Below are positions 35,937 to 46,214 of a DNA stretch of 64,000 nt, piece by piece. The position numbers and the translations under genes are program-made. The stretch covers positions 1 through 64,000 of the forward strand of contig JAFIFH010000039.1 of NCBI GenBank assembly GCA_020832105.1. The letters are read 5' to 3'. The DNA is from Idiomarina sp. (GTDB lineage Bacteria > Pseudomonadota > Gammaproteobacteria > Enterobacterales > Alteromonadaceae). The first letter of the stretch is position 1; every line of letters begins with the position of its first letter. The notes under the pieces were generated by a model. That model was not told where the DNA came from. It worked only from the letters and a program-made list of their open reading frames with translations, and ran no database searches.

Positions 35937-38066
35937 CTAATTTACGACCCGCTGGCGCATCGGCGGCAGGCAGCTAAGTAGCTGTTTGCCATAGCCTTTA
36001 TTTTGGAGGCGCGAATCATAAATAACCACTCGCCCATGACAGGCGTTGCTGCGCATCAGCCGCCCGACACATTGCACCAGGCGCCGACTGGTGTCCGGTA
36101 AAGCAATCAGTGCGAAAGGGTGCAGGCCGAGTGCCGCAATATGCTCGCTTTCAGCCGCGGCAATTGGGCAATTTACATCTGCAAACGGCAGTTTCGCAAT
36201 GCCTACCCAGGTCAAGTATTCAGCAGGTAAATCAAGCCCTTCGGAGAAGCTTTGGCAGCCAATCAATAAGGACCGCTTACCCTGGTCAATGCGCTTCTTA
36301 TGCTCTCGAATCAAACTGTCGCGGGTGCTTGAATACTGCACCAGCGCGTCTGCTTTTAGGCTGTTGGGCAGGGCATCGGCGAACGCTTGCATCTGGCGGC
36401 GCGAGGCAAAGAGCATCAACAATGCCTGATGCTCTTCAACATCTTTACTGAAACGTTTAATGATAGCTTTGGTATGGACAGCTTCGTTCTGGAAGCTAGG
36501 TTCGGGCAAGTTGCTAAAGGTGACGACCTCCGCTTTGCTGTAATCAAAGGGCGACTCAATGACCAGAAACTGCACGCCGTCTTTTTGGTACAAACTCAGC
36601 TGCTCGCTAAACCGGCGGAAATTCCCCAGGGTTTGTAAGGTGGCCGAGGTGAAGATAGTGGCAAATGTAGGTGTCACTATCTCTCGCTCAAACTGCCGGC
36701 CCACCTGGATCGGCGTTGCATTTAAACTGATATCCACCCGCATATCTGAGTGCCTGACCAGCCAGCGTGCAATGCCATGCTTAGGGTTGACGTCAGATTT
36801 AAGCAAAACACAGGCCTGCATCGCCTGATCCAGCCCCTGGGCTAGGTTCCGAATGCTGGCGTGATAGTTTTGCAGACGGCTATCATCGGCAATGGTTTTG
36901 CTTTTTGCTTCAGTGACTTTGCCTAAAACCTTCTGACAGGCCTCATGCAAACCTTCAAGGGTGGGCAAAAGCTGATCGGCAATCAGTAGATGCAGGCTTT
37001 GCGGCAACTGGCCTTGCTCAAAGCGGTGGATCGGTTTTTTAAAGCGTGAGGCGGGTTCATCACCGAGGTAGCCAGATGCTAAGTCGATGACCAAACCGGC
37101 GTGGCTGGCCAGATTCTTAAAATCATCGCGCATGCGCTGAGTCAGAGCCTCAACATCACCGATACTCAGTTGTGCGCCATTCACCAGGCTTTGAATATGA
37201 TTGACCAGGCGGCCACTGAAGCGATCAATGCTGGATAGTTCATTAAAGTCGAGACTGGCCGCCAGTGCACTGCGGAAGGTGTCGCGAATATGATGCGCTT
37301 CGTCAAACACCAGAATGGTGTTTTCCGCCGGCGGCAGCAGGCGCATCTCAGGGTCAACATGGAGCATATCGGCGTAGAGCATGGCGTGGTTGGTAACAAT
37401 CACCTGAGCTTCGCGCACATCTTTACGCGCGTTGAAAAAAGCACAATCGTGGTAATGAGCGCAGCTTTGCCGTGAGCAGGTATCGCGGTTGGCGCTGATT
37501 TGCCCCCACCACGGCGTATCCAGATTCACCTTGCCGGGGTAGTCGTCTTTCAGTCCATTCCAGCGATGCGCATCGAACAGGGTAATGAGCTTTTCCACCT
37601 GGTCCTGAGTTTTGCGTGTGCGCTGAACCTCTTGACGGTCCATCAACAGGTCGGCGGCGTCACTGTCAGTGACAAAGGCTTCGGCGTCCCGGCGGCATAA
37701 ATAGCGGCCTCGGCCTGCCACAAAGGCCTGTTCAAAATGCAGGCCGGCTTTGCGAATGCGTGGTAAATCATGATTAATAATCTGCTGCTGCAGGGCAACA
37801 TTCGCGGTCGCCACCACGACATGCTTCTTCAGTGCGATTGCACTGGCTATCGCGGGGAGCAGATAGCCAAGGGTTTTGCCTGCGCCGGTCTGGCCTTCGA
37901 CGACCAGGGCCCGGTGCGGCTGGTCCTCTTGTTGGTACACGCCATGAATGGTTTTGGCCACTTCAGCAAACATGATCATCTGCCCCTTGCGGCTGCTAAA
38001 AGCATCATCGTCACGCATCGCATTCAGCGTTTTCTGCATCAGCGTTTTTACTTTATCAGGAACCAT
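35937..38066 (-). CDS. dinG: ATP-dependent DNA helicase DinG
   Basis: This 709-residue superfamily 2, XPD-like 5'-3' helicase has Walker A in EGQTGAGKT and the DEAH box in VFDEAHHIRD. Four cysteines expected for the iron-sulfur cluster are present, one in GRYLCRRDAE and three in CSRQSCAHYHDC. SFSEGLDLPAE and LVQCVGRLMRS are the late helicase motifs. It is likely involved in resolving R-loops and damaged DNA structures. The ATG at 38066 is preferred because AAGG lies six to seven bases upstream and the length fits the family; an upstream in-frame start at 38129 would add 21 residues unlike the family. Confidence 0.93.
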   Translation of the reverse strand: MVPDKVKTLMQKTLNAMRDDDAFSSRKGQMIMFAEVAKTIHGVYQQEDQPHRALVVEGQTGAGKTLGYLLPAIASAIALKKHVVVATANVALQQQIINHDLPRIRKAGLHFEQAFVAGRGRYLCRRDAEAFVTDSDAADLLMDRQEVQRTRKTQDQVEKLITLFDAHRWNGLKDDYPGKVNLDTPWWGQISANRDTCSRQSCAHYHDCAFFNARKDVREAQVIVTNHAMLYADMLHVDPEMRLLPPAENTILVFDEAHHIRDTFRSALAASLDFNELSSIDRFSGRLVNHIQSLVNGAQLSIGDVEALTQRMRDDFKNLASHAGLVIDLASGYLGDEPASRFKKPIHRFEQGQLPQSLHLLIADQLLPTLEGLHEACQKVLGKVTEAKSKTIADDSRLQNYHASIRNLAQGLDQAMQACVLLKSDVNPKHGIARWLVRHSDMRVDISLNATPIQVGRQFEREIVTPTFATIFTSATLQTLGNFRRFSEQLSLYQKDGVQFLVIESPFDYSKAEVVTFSNLPEPSFQNEAVHTKAIIKRFSKDVEEHQALLMLFASRRQMQAFADALPNSLKADALVQYSSTRDSLIREHKKRIDQGKRSLLIGCQSFSEGLDLPAEYLTWVGIAKLPFADVNCPIAAAESEHIAALGLHPFALIALPDTSRRLVQCVGRLMRSNACHGRVVIYDSRLQNKGYGKQLLSCLPPMRQRVVN

Positions 38067-38123
38067 GGATGACCTTTTCGGCGGGGAGATTGAGTCGCGC
38101 TTAATTATACCTGAAGGCAGCGC

Positions 38124-39089
38124 GTGCATGGCACCTTTGTAACCGTTAAACTGTACATTATGCTAAAAATAATCCTCTTCCTATGCGCTATCCTGGTCTG
38201 CCTTATTTTTCCGCTGAATGCGGCGCACGCTTTGCTGCTGGGTATTGTTTTCGCCCTGTTAAAATGGGTGCCAGAGCGTGCCCAGCCTGGGCCATGGAGT
38301 AAAAAACTGCTGGCTTTGGCGATTGTGGGCCTTGGCTTTGCTATTGAGCTCAGCGTTGCTCTTGAGGTTGGGCGAGATTACATGGTGCTGATTATGCTCA
38401 CGGTGATGTTTACCTTGCTGGCTGGCTGGTGGCTAGCACGAGGGCTCAAGGTCGCGCGCAAAACAGGCTTTTTGATCAGTAGTGGTACGGCCATATGTGG
38501 CGGCAGTGCGATAGCAGCTGTTGCCCCTTCAATACGCGCCAGTAGTGAACAAATCGCTATAGCGATGGGCTGTGTGTTTATTCTTAACGCATTGGCGATT
38601 GTACTGTTTCCTATCATCGGTAGCGCGTTGTCTCTTGACCCGCATACCTTCGGGGTGTGGGCGGCGGTGGCGATTCATGACACCTCGTCTGTGGTGGGCG
38701 CAGCCCAGGCTTATCACCCTGATGCGCTTGCTAGTGCAACCACATTGAAGCTTGCCCGGGCGCTGTTGATCGTGCCGTTGGTGCTTCTTGCCGCGTATAT
38801 GTTTGCACAGCGCACGCCCCATGCTCGGGATACCATGCGGGCGTTACCAAATTTTATTGGCTGGTTTATTGCCGCGATTATAGTGGCGCAAATTTTTCCC
38901 CAGGCCCAGCCCGTGTACGAAGTGATTCAGGTCATCGCGCAAAAGCTACTGGTGGTGAGTTTGTTTTTGGTTGGGAGTAGCTTGAATCTACAGTTGGTAA
39001 GACAATCGGGTACGCAGCCGATTTTACTAGCGACCATCCTCTGGTTCAGCGTTGCTGGTTTATCATTGTCGTATCTGGTTTATTTCTAG
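38124..39089 (+). CDS. YeiH-type putative sulfate exporter family permease
   Basis: This 321-residue protein has about ten membrane helices. SSGTAICGGSAIAAVAPSI and AVAIHDTSSVVGAAQAY are the two signature stretches of the YeiH/UPF0324 family. Transported substrate is not established for the family; a link to sulfur or taurine metabolism is known for some members. The GTG start at 38124 has GAAGG six bases upstream; an ATG at 38160 (MLKIILF) is the alternative and has no clear ribosome site. Confidence 0.85.
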   Translation: MHGTFVTVKLYIMLKIILFLCAILVCLIFPLNAAHALLLGIVFALLKWVPERAQPGPWSKKLLALAIVGLGFAIELSVALEVGRDYMVLIMLTVMFTLLAGWWLARGLKVARKTGFLISSGTAICGGSAIAAVAPSIRASSEQIAIAMGCVFILNALAIVLFPIIGSALSLDPHTFGVWAAVAIHDTSSVVGAAQAYHPDALASATTLKLARALLIVPLVLLAAYMFAQRTPHARDTMRALPNFIGWFIAAIIVAQIFPQAQPVYEVIQVIAQKLLVVSLFLVGSSLNLQLVRQSGTQPILLATILWFSVAGLSLSYLVYF

Positions 39090-39170
39090 CCAGCGTCAGT
39101 AGCCGATGTTAGCCTTAACTTTTTGCGGGTCCAGCGTGCAGTTTGCGCGATAATAAAAAGAATACATGCC

Positions 39171-42100
39171 ATGGAAAGCAACCCTAATTCAATCAATGCA
39201 GCTCGCTGCAATCGTGCTTATCGCTGCCTGAAGCGACTCGTTCCTGTTGTTTCTCAACTGGTTTTCACTTTTACCTGCATGGTAATCGGTGCGGTGGTGT
39301 ATGGGGTATCACCCCCCGCTTTCAGTCAAAGTTCTGGCTCTATCCCTGCGTTATCAGAGCATCAAAAGCCCTTGAGTCAGTATACCCTCTCCCGTTGGAC
39401 GACTCGGGACGGTCTCCCCCATAACTCAATTAACGGGATTGCTCAGGACCTCGATGGCTATATCTGGTTGGCGACGTGGGAAGGCCCGGTGCGCTTTAAT
39501 GGTCGTGAATTTAAGGTGTTTGACGACCTGGATGAGCTTGAGATGCCGGAGTCCGGCACACTGGGTATCGTCGCCGCAGCCGAGCACAACTCGGTCTGGT
39601 TAAGTGGCCCGCGTGGTGGATTCACTCGCTTTGATGGTCAGGCATGGCAAGGTTTAGAGCGCTTTCCTGGGTTCGTATTTCAGTTAGCGCGAGATTCCAA
39701 TGGCGACATTTGGGCGGCCGCGTCAGGGGCCGGGGTCGCTCGGTATCAAGACCAAACATTCTCTCGTACATATACCGAAGAAAGCGGTCTGCCAGAAAGT
39801 TTTGTATTAAGAGTTTACGTTGCACCAGCCCAGGGCGACCGGGCAGAAACGGTTTGGGCCGGCACATCCGCAGGGCTCGCATACTTCAACCCTGAGCTGG
39901 ACAGATTCGTCGCTATTGAATCAGTCCCGGCCGAACAGGTCCTGGCTATTCTTTTGCATTCCTCGGGCATGCTGCTGGTTGGCACAGAGTCAGGGCTTTA
40001 CTATCAGGCTCATGCTGGGGCAGATTTCGCCCCCTGGCCTGGCGGATATGACGGTCAAATTACTGCCTTAGCCGAAGGCCCTTACGGCGGGGTCTGGTTT
40101 GGTACGTTGACCGCCGGACTTGGCCGGCTGACCCAGGATGGAACGTCCTGGCTCACTACAGATACAGGCCTGCCAAATCCTCATGTATTAACTATCTTCA
40201 AAGACCATGAGCATAATATGTGGGTTTCTACCCATGGTGGGCTGGTCCAACTGAGAGATGCACTATTCACCAGCTATACCCGCACGCATGGCCTTCAGGG
40301 GAATTTCGCTCGCGCGGTTATGAGCGACGCGCAGCATATCTGGGTTGGCACCAGCGAGGGGTTGAGTAAGCAGGTGGGTTCGGGGTTCGAGCCAGGGATT
40401 AGAGGCACGGACCCGGGGCCATTGTCGGTGCTTGCGTTGGAACGGGCTGAAGACGGTGCTCTGTATGTGGGTACCTATGACAGGGGGCTGCTCAAAGTTG
40501 ATGACGGGAACATAGTGGCGCGTTTAGACCGCACCCGTGATCTTTCCCGAATCGAGGTGCGCACCATTCATCGTCTAAGCGGCAGCCCACATATCCTGGT
40601 TGGAAGTCCGACAGGTCTTTTTTTGGTAAAAGACCAGGGGGATGAACTCACAGAGGTAGCAAGACTGGACGAAGAGAACGGATTGTTCAGAACTACCGTG
40701 ACCGCTATTGCACAAGTCACTGAAGACACCCTATACCTGGCCTCTACAATGGGGATCAGCCGGTTGACCATGCGGGGGCCCCCTGAGCAATGGCGCATTG
40801 AGCACATTGATCTGGAAGCATTTACAGCATCACGTAATATTTTCGACGCTCACTATGATGGGCAGTATGTTTGGTTTGCCGCCGACCGAGGCATTCTTGT
40901 GGTCGAAGAGGCGAGTCAGACCTGGCACTGGATAAGTCGTCAACACGGATTGCCTTTTAATAAGTACTTTACGGTTGTTTTCGACGGCGAGGGCCACCTA
41001 TGGCTGGGTAGCAATCGTGGGGTCACCAGAGTGAGTCGGACGTCGCTCAATGCGGTGCTGGCAAACCCGGATGACGCGCGTCTCGAAACGCTGCATTTTC
41101 TGGAAACTGAGGGTTTGATTAGCAGCCAAATTAATACCGGCGGGCCTTCATCCTGGCTGGACGATAATGGAAAACTATGGTTTGCCACCGCCCTTGGCGC
41201 TAGCAGTATTCAGCCAGGCGAGGTCAGCCAGTCGCCAGTGCAGCCGCCGAATCCTATTATTGAATATGTATTGATTGATAATCAACCGGCGCAGCAAGGG
41301 CAGCATATCGAAGCAGGCACCGCTCGTGTTGAAATCGGTTATGCGGGCCTTGGCTATCGAATGACTGAGCATATTCATTACCAGGTGCGCCTGCGTGGAT
41401 TCGATACGCACTGGGTTGATCAAGGGCGTCAGGTGACCACCCAGTACACCAGCTTGCCTCCTGGAGATTACATATTTGAAGTTCGCAGCCGATACCCTGG
41501 TGGAGAATGGTCTTCAGCGGCAACATTTACATTTTATAAAACAGCGCACTTTTACCAGACTCTGGTTTTCTGGTTAGGGGTGTTAGTGCTCTTGCTGTTA
41601 TCCATCATTGCCTATGTCAGGGTGCGCATCTATCGGGTTCGCCGGTCTCAGTATCGACTGCAACAGTTGGTTGATGCGAAGACAAACGAGCTTGCTAAGC
41701 TGGCGAATGAGGACCCCTTAACCGGTTTAGCCAATCGCCGGGCGTTTGATGAGCGCCTTAAAAAAGAAGTTCAGGTGGCAGAAAGGCAGGCTCATCCGCT
41801 GTCCATTGCGATTATCGACCTGGATAACTTTAAACGTATCAACGACAAGTTCTTACATGCTGCCGGCGATAGCGTACTGTGCCAGGTAGCAGACATATTG
41901 AAAGAGCATGTCCGTGAAGTTGACTTTGTCGCGCGCTGGGGCGGTGAAGAGTTTGCGGTCGTATTCCCCGGCGCAGGCCAGGATGAAGCAAAACGTATCT
42001 GTGAACGTTTACGACATGTGCTCAAGCAATCGACTTTTGCGGCGCTCGAAGATGACTGGCAGGTGACAATGAGTGTTGGTTTAGTTACTTTATCGGATGA

Positions 42101-42188
42101 GTATGATGCGTCCACTGCGCTAGTGGCTGCTGACGGGCTCCTGTATCAGGCAAAATCAAAGGGTCGCGACCGAATCCTGACCGCGTAA
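39171..42188 (+). CDS. Periplasmic two-component-propeller sensor diguanylate cyclase
   Basis: The roughly 1005-residue protein has an N-terminal signal/membrane segment, then about fourteen short repeats of the Reg_prop type (DLDGYIWLATWEG, DSNGDIWAAASG and similar) forming two seven-bladed propellers. A Y_Y_Y domain (about 710-775), a single membrane helix (about 785-810), a short coiled coil and a GGDEF domain follow. The active loop is RWGGEEF and an I-site REVD lies just upstream, so an active, feedback-inhibited cyclase is likely. The architecture sends a periplasmic signal to cytoplasmic c-di-GMP; the ligand is unknown. The ATG at 39171 has only a weak ribosome site; a TTG at 39123 is possible. 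Confidence 0.85.
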   Translation: MESNPNSINAARCNRAYRCLKRLVPVVSQLVFTFTCMVIGAVVYGVSPPAFSQSSGSIPALSEHQKPLSQYTLSRWTTRDGLPHNSINGIAQDLDGYIWLATWEGPVRFNGREFKVFDDLDELEMPESGTLGIVAAAEHNSVWLSGPRGGFTRFDGQAWQGLERFPGFVFQLARDSNGDIWAAASGAGVARYQDQTFSRTYTEESGLPESFVLRVYVAPAQGDRAETVWAGTSAGLAYFNPELDRFVAIESVPAEQVLAILLHSSGMLLVGTESGLYYQAHAGADFAPWPGGYDGQITALAEGPYGGVWFGTLTAGLGRLTQDGTSWLTTDTGLPNPHVLTIFKDHEHNMWVSTHGGLVQLRDALFTSYTRTHGLQGNFARAVMSDAQHIWVGTSEGLSKQVGSGFEPGIRGTDPGPLSVLALERAEDGALYVGTYDRGLLKVDDGNIVARLDRTRDLSRIEVRTIHRLSGSPHILVGSPTGLFLVKDQGDELTEVARLDEENGLFRTTVTAIAQVTEDTLYLASTMGISRLTMRGPPEQWRIEHIDLEAFTASRNIFDAHYDGQYVWFAADRGILVVEEASQTWHWISRQHGLPFNKYFTVVFDGEGHLWLGSNRGVTRVSRTSLNAVLANPDDARLETLHFLETEGLISSQINTGGPSSWLDDNGKLWFATALGASSIQPGEVSQSPVQPPNPIIEYVLIDNQPAQQGQHIEAGTARVEIGYAGLGYRMTEHIHYQVRLRGFDTHWVDQGRQVTTQYTSLPPGDYIFEVRSRYPGGEWSSAATFTFYKTAHFYQTLVFWLGVLVLLLLSIIAYVRVRIYRVRRSQYRLQQLVDAKTNELAKLANEDPLTGLANRRAFDERLKKEVQVAERQAHPLSIAIIDLDNFKRINDKFLHAAGDSVLCQVADILKEHVREVDFVARWGGEEFAVVFPGAGQDEAKRICERLRHVLKQSTFAALEDDWQVTMSVGLVTLSDEYDASTALVAADGLLYQAKSKGRDRILTA

Positions 42189-42240
42189 CCTATGAGAGAG
42201 CGATACATGAGTTTTTTATAATAAAAACAAAGAGTTCATT

Positions 42241-44133
42241 ATGCTTAAGTCATTCAAGTTCACGCATAAAGTGATGTTGGCCGCGTCGTTATCTTTAGCG
42301 CTCGTTTTAGGGGCGTTTACGCTGAGTAATTTTCTCCAGATGCGCGATCAAGTGCATACGGATCTGCAACATCAGTTGCAGGCATTGTCGGAATCAGTTT
42401 CACAGAATATCGCCGATTGGCTGAATGCGAAAATGGCAATCATCCGGGCAACAGCTGAGGTTACCGATCCAACTGACAGTCAGTCAGCAATTGTCGACAA
42501 GCTCATCCAATCGCGTATCGCCGGTGATTTTAAGAATGTGTATGTAGGTCTGCCAGACGGCACCTTTATTCTGGATGACCCAAGCATTGAGCTACCACCG
42601 GGTTATGACGCTCGGGAGCGCCCTTGGTACCAGCTCGCGGTGGCACAAGGTGGGGCGAGCTTCACCGAACCTTATATCGATGTCACCACGAATGAGCTGA
42701 CTATTTCAGCAGTGCAGCCTGTGTACAGCGGTCAGCAATTACAGAGCATCGTCGGTGGTGACATCATGCTCGACAATATTTCTGCTATCGTCAACAACAT
42801 CGATTTCATGGGCCTGGGCTACGCATTTTTGGTGAGCGGTGATGGCAATATTCTCAGCCATCCAGACGAAGCATTAGTGGATAATTCCATTCGCCAGCAT
42901 CTCGGCAGTGACGCCCGTATTGACCGCGAGTTTAATAGCTACCAAATTGAGAATCAGGATTACCTGGTGTCTTTTGTGCCGGTGCAGGGCATTCCTGGGG
43001 TGGTCTGGCATCTGGCGATTGCCGTGGATGAACAGCGTGCTTTTGCCCGCGTGGCAGATTTTGCCTGGACTGCCGTGCTCTTTATGGTCATTGGCGTGAT
43101 CGCGATTATTGTGCTGTTTAGCTGGTTGCTAAAAGTATTACTTACACCCTTGACCCGTCTGAATCTGGCGGTGAGAAATCTGGCATCAGGGGAGGGTGAC
43201 CTGACCCAGCGCCTGCCGGTTGAAGGTAATGACGAGTTTGCTGAGCTTTCCTCCCAGTTCAATCAGTTTATCGAGAAAATACAGCACGCCATGCGAGATG
43301 TTGCAATGGCGGCACGACAGGTTGATTCGAATGTAAGTGCCATGGTTGAGGTGACCGACCAGACACTGAGTATGTATGATCAGCAGAGTGAGAGTACTGA
43401 CAGCGTGGCAACAGCCATTAGCGAGCTCAACGGCAGTGCCAACGAAATCGCGCAAAGCGCCGCAGATGCGTCCCATCAGGCCACTTCCGCAGCCGAGTTT
43501 TCCTCGGCAAGCCGCGATGCGCTGAACACCAATATGACTGCGATTCATGAACTGTCAGAACGGATGGCAAAATCCAGCGAGGCCATTAGTGAGCTGGATG
43601 AAAATACGCGCAATATTGGTCAAATACTTGAGGTCATTAAAGGCGTTACCGAACAAACCAACTTGCTGGCGCTGAATGCGGCTATTGAGGCTGCCCGAGC
43701 AGGCGAGGCGGGCAGAGGGTTTGCCGTGGTGGCCGATGAAGTACGCGCACTTGCTAAGCGAACTCAGGAGTCTGCAAGCCAAATCGAAAACATGATCGTC
43801 AAGTTAGAGGACGGCACCAAAGCGGTAGTCACCGTAATTCGCGAAAGTCAGGGGGTTAGCGAGCAGTGCGTCACATCGGCTCAAACCTCTGGTGAGAAAA
43901 TGGAAGCCGTAGATGCAGCCATCGCGCAAATTGACTCGGTGAATCATTCGGTAGCCGCCGCGACGGAAGAACAAACCAGCGTGATGGAAGCGCTGAATAA
44001 CGACGTCAGCGCGATTCAGGACGCAAACCAACGGGGCGTGCACAACCTGCAACAAACCCGCGATGCATGCCACAAGTTGCGTAGTGAATGTGACCGGCTG
44101 GAACGTCAGCTAGGGCGTTTTAAAGTAGATTAG
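42241..44133 (+). CDS. Methyl-accepting chemotaxis protein with dCache amino-acid sensor
   Basis: This 630-residue chemoreceptor has TM1 (about 10-32), a periplasmic dCache domain (about 35-270), TM2 (about 275-297), HAMP and a long signalling hairpin with the tip [19 protein letters not shown]. The dCache domain carries the pattern of the amino-acid-binding subgroup: Tyr122, Arg127, Trp129 and Tyr130 in [13 protein letters not shown], Tyr145 and Asp174. By that published motif it probably binds amino acids directly and steers swimming through CheA. It stands alone, 52 bp behind the propeller-GGDEF gene on the same strand. Confidence 0.92.
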   Translation: MLKSFKFTHKVMLAASLSLALVLGAFTLSNFLQMRDQVHTDLQHQLQALSESVSQNIADWLNAKMAIIRATAEVTDPTDSQSAIVDKLIQSRIAGDFKNVYVGLPDGTFILDDPSIELPPGYDARERPWYQLAVAQGGASFTEPYIDVTTNELTISAVQPVYSGQQLQSIVGGDIMLDNISAIVNNIDFMGLGYAFLVSGDGNILSHPDEALVDNSIRQHLGSDARIDREFNSYQIENQDYLVSFVPVQGIPGVVWHLAIAVDEQRAFARVADFAWTAVLFMVIGVIAIIVLFSWLLKVLLTPLTRLNLAVRNLASGEGDLTQRLPVEGNDEFAELSSQFNQFIEKIQHAMRDVAMAARQVDSNVSAMVEVTDQTLSMYDQQSESTDSVATAISELNGSANEIAQSAADASHQATSAAEFSSASRDALNTNMTAIHELSERMAKSSEAISELDENTRNIGQILEVIKGVTEQTNLLALNAAIEAARAGEAGRGFAVVADEVRALAKRTQESASQIENMIVKLEDGTKAVVTVIRESQGVSEQCVTSAQTSGEKMEAVDAAIAQIDSVNHSVAAATEEQTSVMEALNNDVSAIQDANQRGVHNLQQTRDACHKLRSECDRLERQLGRFKVD

Positions 44134-44227
44134 CCAAACACAGTAGGACTTGTTACGCATTGATTACGGCCGGTTGTCTTTGCGGTGTACAGACAGCTGT
44201 CAGCGCTTGAGACCAGTTCCGTCAGCT

Positions 44228-45127
44228 TTAAAGCGTTGACTCACCGCCACGTAAAGCGAGATCGCTAAAGCGCTTGATCAATGGCTGATTGGCGTTGTCT
44301 TTATGGCTGACAATGTACCATTGCCCTGGGAGCGGAAAATCTTTCACCTTCAATATCGACAGCGGGTCGCTACCATGTTCGACAATATGCTCAGATAACA
44401 CCGCGAGCCCCATGCCCGAGGCTACGCTTAAACGTATTGCCTCATTACTTTCAACCTGAACCCGGTGGGATAGCTGAATACCGCGTCCGGCGAGCCAGGT
44501 GTCGAATACCATGCGAGTCGCAGAGCCTTGTTCGCGTAAAAGAAAACGCTCATTTCTTAGGCTATAGAAGTCAATGTCTGAATGCCCGCATGCCCAGTGA
44601 TCCGGCGGCGCGATTAGCACCAGCTGATTACCCATGAATGCTTGCGCCTCGGCCCCCGAATCTGTCGGTGGGTGACTAAAAATATAGATGTCGTCTTTAT
44701 TCTGCATGTAGCGCTGCAGGGTGCTTTCCCGGTTGCCAATACTCAGGTCGACCTGGATGTCCGGAAACCGCTCGGCAAAACGCGCCACCAGCTGCGGCAC
44801 GACGTATTGTGCCGTATTCACCAGAGCGATTCTAAGCACACCACAAAGCCCCTCGTTAACGCCAGAAAGCTGCTCTGCAAACGACTGCATGCGCCTGGTC
44901 GCATCCCCCGCGGCCTGGAAAAGATACTCGCCAGCCAGTGTTGGCAGCATCGACCGGCTCTCTTGGTAGAGTAGTTTGCTACCGCAAATCTCTTCCAACC
45001 GGCGCACCTGTGCCGACACTGTGGGCTGAGTCAGATGCAAGCGACGCGCAGCGGCTGAGAGGCTCTTGAGCTCGACGACGGTGATAAATACTTCGAGAAG
45101 CCGGAAGTTTAGATGGCGCAGGTTCAT
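44228..45127 (-). CDS. LysR-family transcriptional regulator
   Basis: The 299-residue protein has an N-terminal winged helix-turn-helix (LKSLSAAARRLHLTQPTVSAQVRRLEE) and a C-terminal periplasmic-binding-type effector domain. It is divergent from the SbtA-type transporter gene with 103 bp between the starts, the usual arrangement of a LysR regulator and its target. It resembles the CbbR/CmpR group in general form; an inorganic-carbon-related effector is only inferred from its neighbour. No clear ribosome site is seen; palindromes lie immediately before its start. Confidence 0.92.
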   Translation of the reverse strand: MNLRHLNFRLLEVFITVVELKSLSAAARRLHLTQPTVSAQVRRLEEICGSKLLYQESRSMLPTLAGEYLFQAAGDATRRMQSFAEQLSGVNEGLCGVLRIALVNTAQYVVPQLVARFAERFPDIQVDLSIGNRESTLQRYMQNKDDIYIFSHPPTDSGAEAQAFMGNQLVLIAPPDHWACGHSDIDFYSLRNERFLLREQGSATRMVFDTWLAGRGIQLSHRVQVESNEAIRLSVASGMGLAVLSEHIVEHGSDPLSILKVKDFPLPGQWYIVSHKDNANQPLIKRFSDLALRGGESTL

Positions 45128-45130
45128 ATT

Positions 45131-45154
45131 TATCTATAGATATATTGCTATAGC
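45131..45154. promoter_or_regulatory. Tandem palindromes, likely LysR-type operator
   Basis: A perfect 12-bp palindrome TATCTATAGATA (45131-45142) is followed by a perfect 8-bp palindrome GCTATAGC (45147-45154). Both contain CTATAG, 14 bp apart. They lie 4 bp before the lysR start codon and 77 bp before the sbtA-like start, so binding here could repress lysR and activate the transporter. Confidence 0.55.
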
Positions 45155-45230
45155 TATGACTGAATTTATTGATTTTTAATTATGGATTCGAGTCTGCATA
45201 ATCGCAACACTTTCATCACAAGGATTGGTT

Positions 45231-46178
45231 ATGCCAGATATCGTTGTCGCTTTTTTCGTTCTGGGCCTGATTGCGGGTATTGTTAAGTCAGACCTTAAAA
45301 TGCCGGGTCAAATTTATGAGATTCTCACCATATTACTGATGCTTAGCATTGGTATTAAGGGTGGGCTTGCCTTGTATCAAGATGGTGACACCGTGGTGTG
45401 GTCCCATTTACTAACCATCATGTTGCTGGGTCTGCTGATTCCCTGTGTATTGCTACCTTTGCTACGCAAGATTGTTAAACTCCCCCGCGCCGACGCTATC
45501 AGCCTTGCTGCGCATTATGGCTCGGTAAGCGCCGGTACGTTTGCGGTGGCCTGGGCCCTCGCCGGCAGCTATAACTTGACGATAGCTGCCGACGCTACGT
45601 TGTACCTGGTGATTCTTGAGCTACCGGCGATCGTGTTAATGCTGGCCTATCACCATTGGCGTAGCGGTCAGGAGGGTGAAGGGGCGCGCATGTCGGCCAT
45701 CTGGCACGAAGCATTTACCAGCCGTGGGGTCATACTGCTGATGGGCGGCGTGGTCATTGGTTGGCTTTACGGCCCGGCGGGGCTGGGCTCAATTGAAACA
45801 TTGGTGACCAATGGTTTCACTATTTTGCTTGCGTTGTTCTTATTAGAAATGGGCCTGACCACCGCCAAAGTATGTTGGCCGTTACCCATGGCTCAGTGGC
45901 GCTTAATCATTTTCGCAGCACTGATTCCACTCATTTTAATCTGGCCTGGCGTTCTACTTGGGTTTTATCTTGATTTGCCCCTTGGCAGCATCCTTATCCT
46001 TGGTGCCCTTAGTGGCAGTGCGTCTTATATCGCGGCGCCAGCAGCTATTCGTGCAGCGATTCCGGATGCGGATATCGCCAAAGCGATGTTAGCGGCGTTA
46101 GGCGTTACGTTTCCACTTAACGTGATTATCTATATTCCCTTACTGGCTCGCGAATTGGCAGCGACCCAGATGGGTTAA
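45231..46178 (+). CDS. SbtA-type sodium-dependent bicarbonate transporter
   Basis: The 315-residue membrane protein has about ten helices and the family's KMPGQIYEILTILLMLSIGIKGG pattern and two inverted halves (SAHYGSVSAGTFAVA-like and ALSGSASYIAAPAAIR stretches). Cyanobacterial SbtA imports bicarbonate with sodium; the role in a heterotroph may be to supply carboxylases. The ATG at 45231 follows AAGGA by six bases. No PII-like SbtB gene is adjacent; a YqhA-like gene follows after 36 bp. Confidence 0.85.
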   Translation: MPDIVVAFFVLGLIAGIVKSDLKMPGQIYEILTILLMLSIGIKGGLALYQDGDTVVWSHLLTIMLLGLLIPCVLLPLLRKIVKLPRADAISLAAHYGSVSAGTFAVAWALAGSYNLTIAADATLYLVILELPAIVLMLAYHHWRSGQEGEGARMSAIWHEAFTSRGVILLMGGVVIGWLYGPAGLGSIETLVTNGFTILLALFLLEMGLTTAKVCWPLPMAQWRLIIFAALIPLILIWPGVLLGFYLDLPLGSILILGALSGSASYIAAPAAIRAAIPDADIAKAMLAALGVTFPLNVIIYIPLLARELAATQMG

Positions 46179-46214
46179 ACCGGGATTACGTGAGACTTAA
46201 TTAAAGGAGTTATT

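Noticed and set aside
38067-38129. Upstream start of dinG, overlapping the divergent permease gene
   Set aside because: It would add 21 residues not typical of DinG; the ATG at 38066 has a suitable ribosome site.
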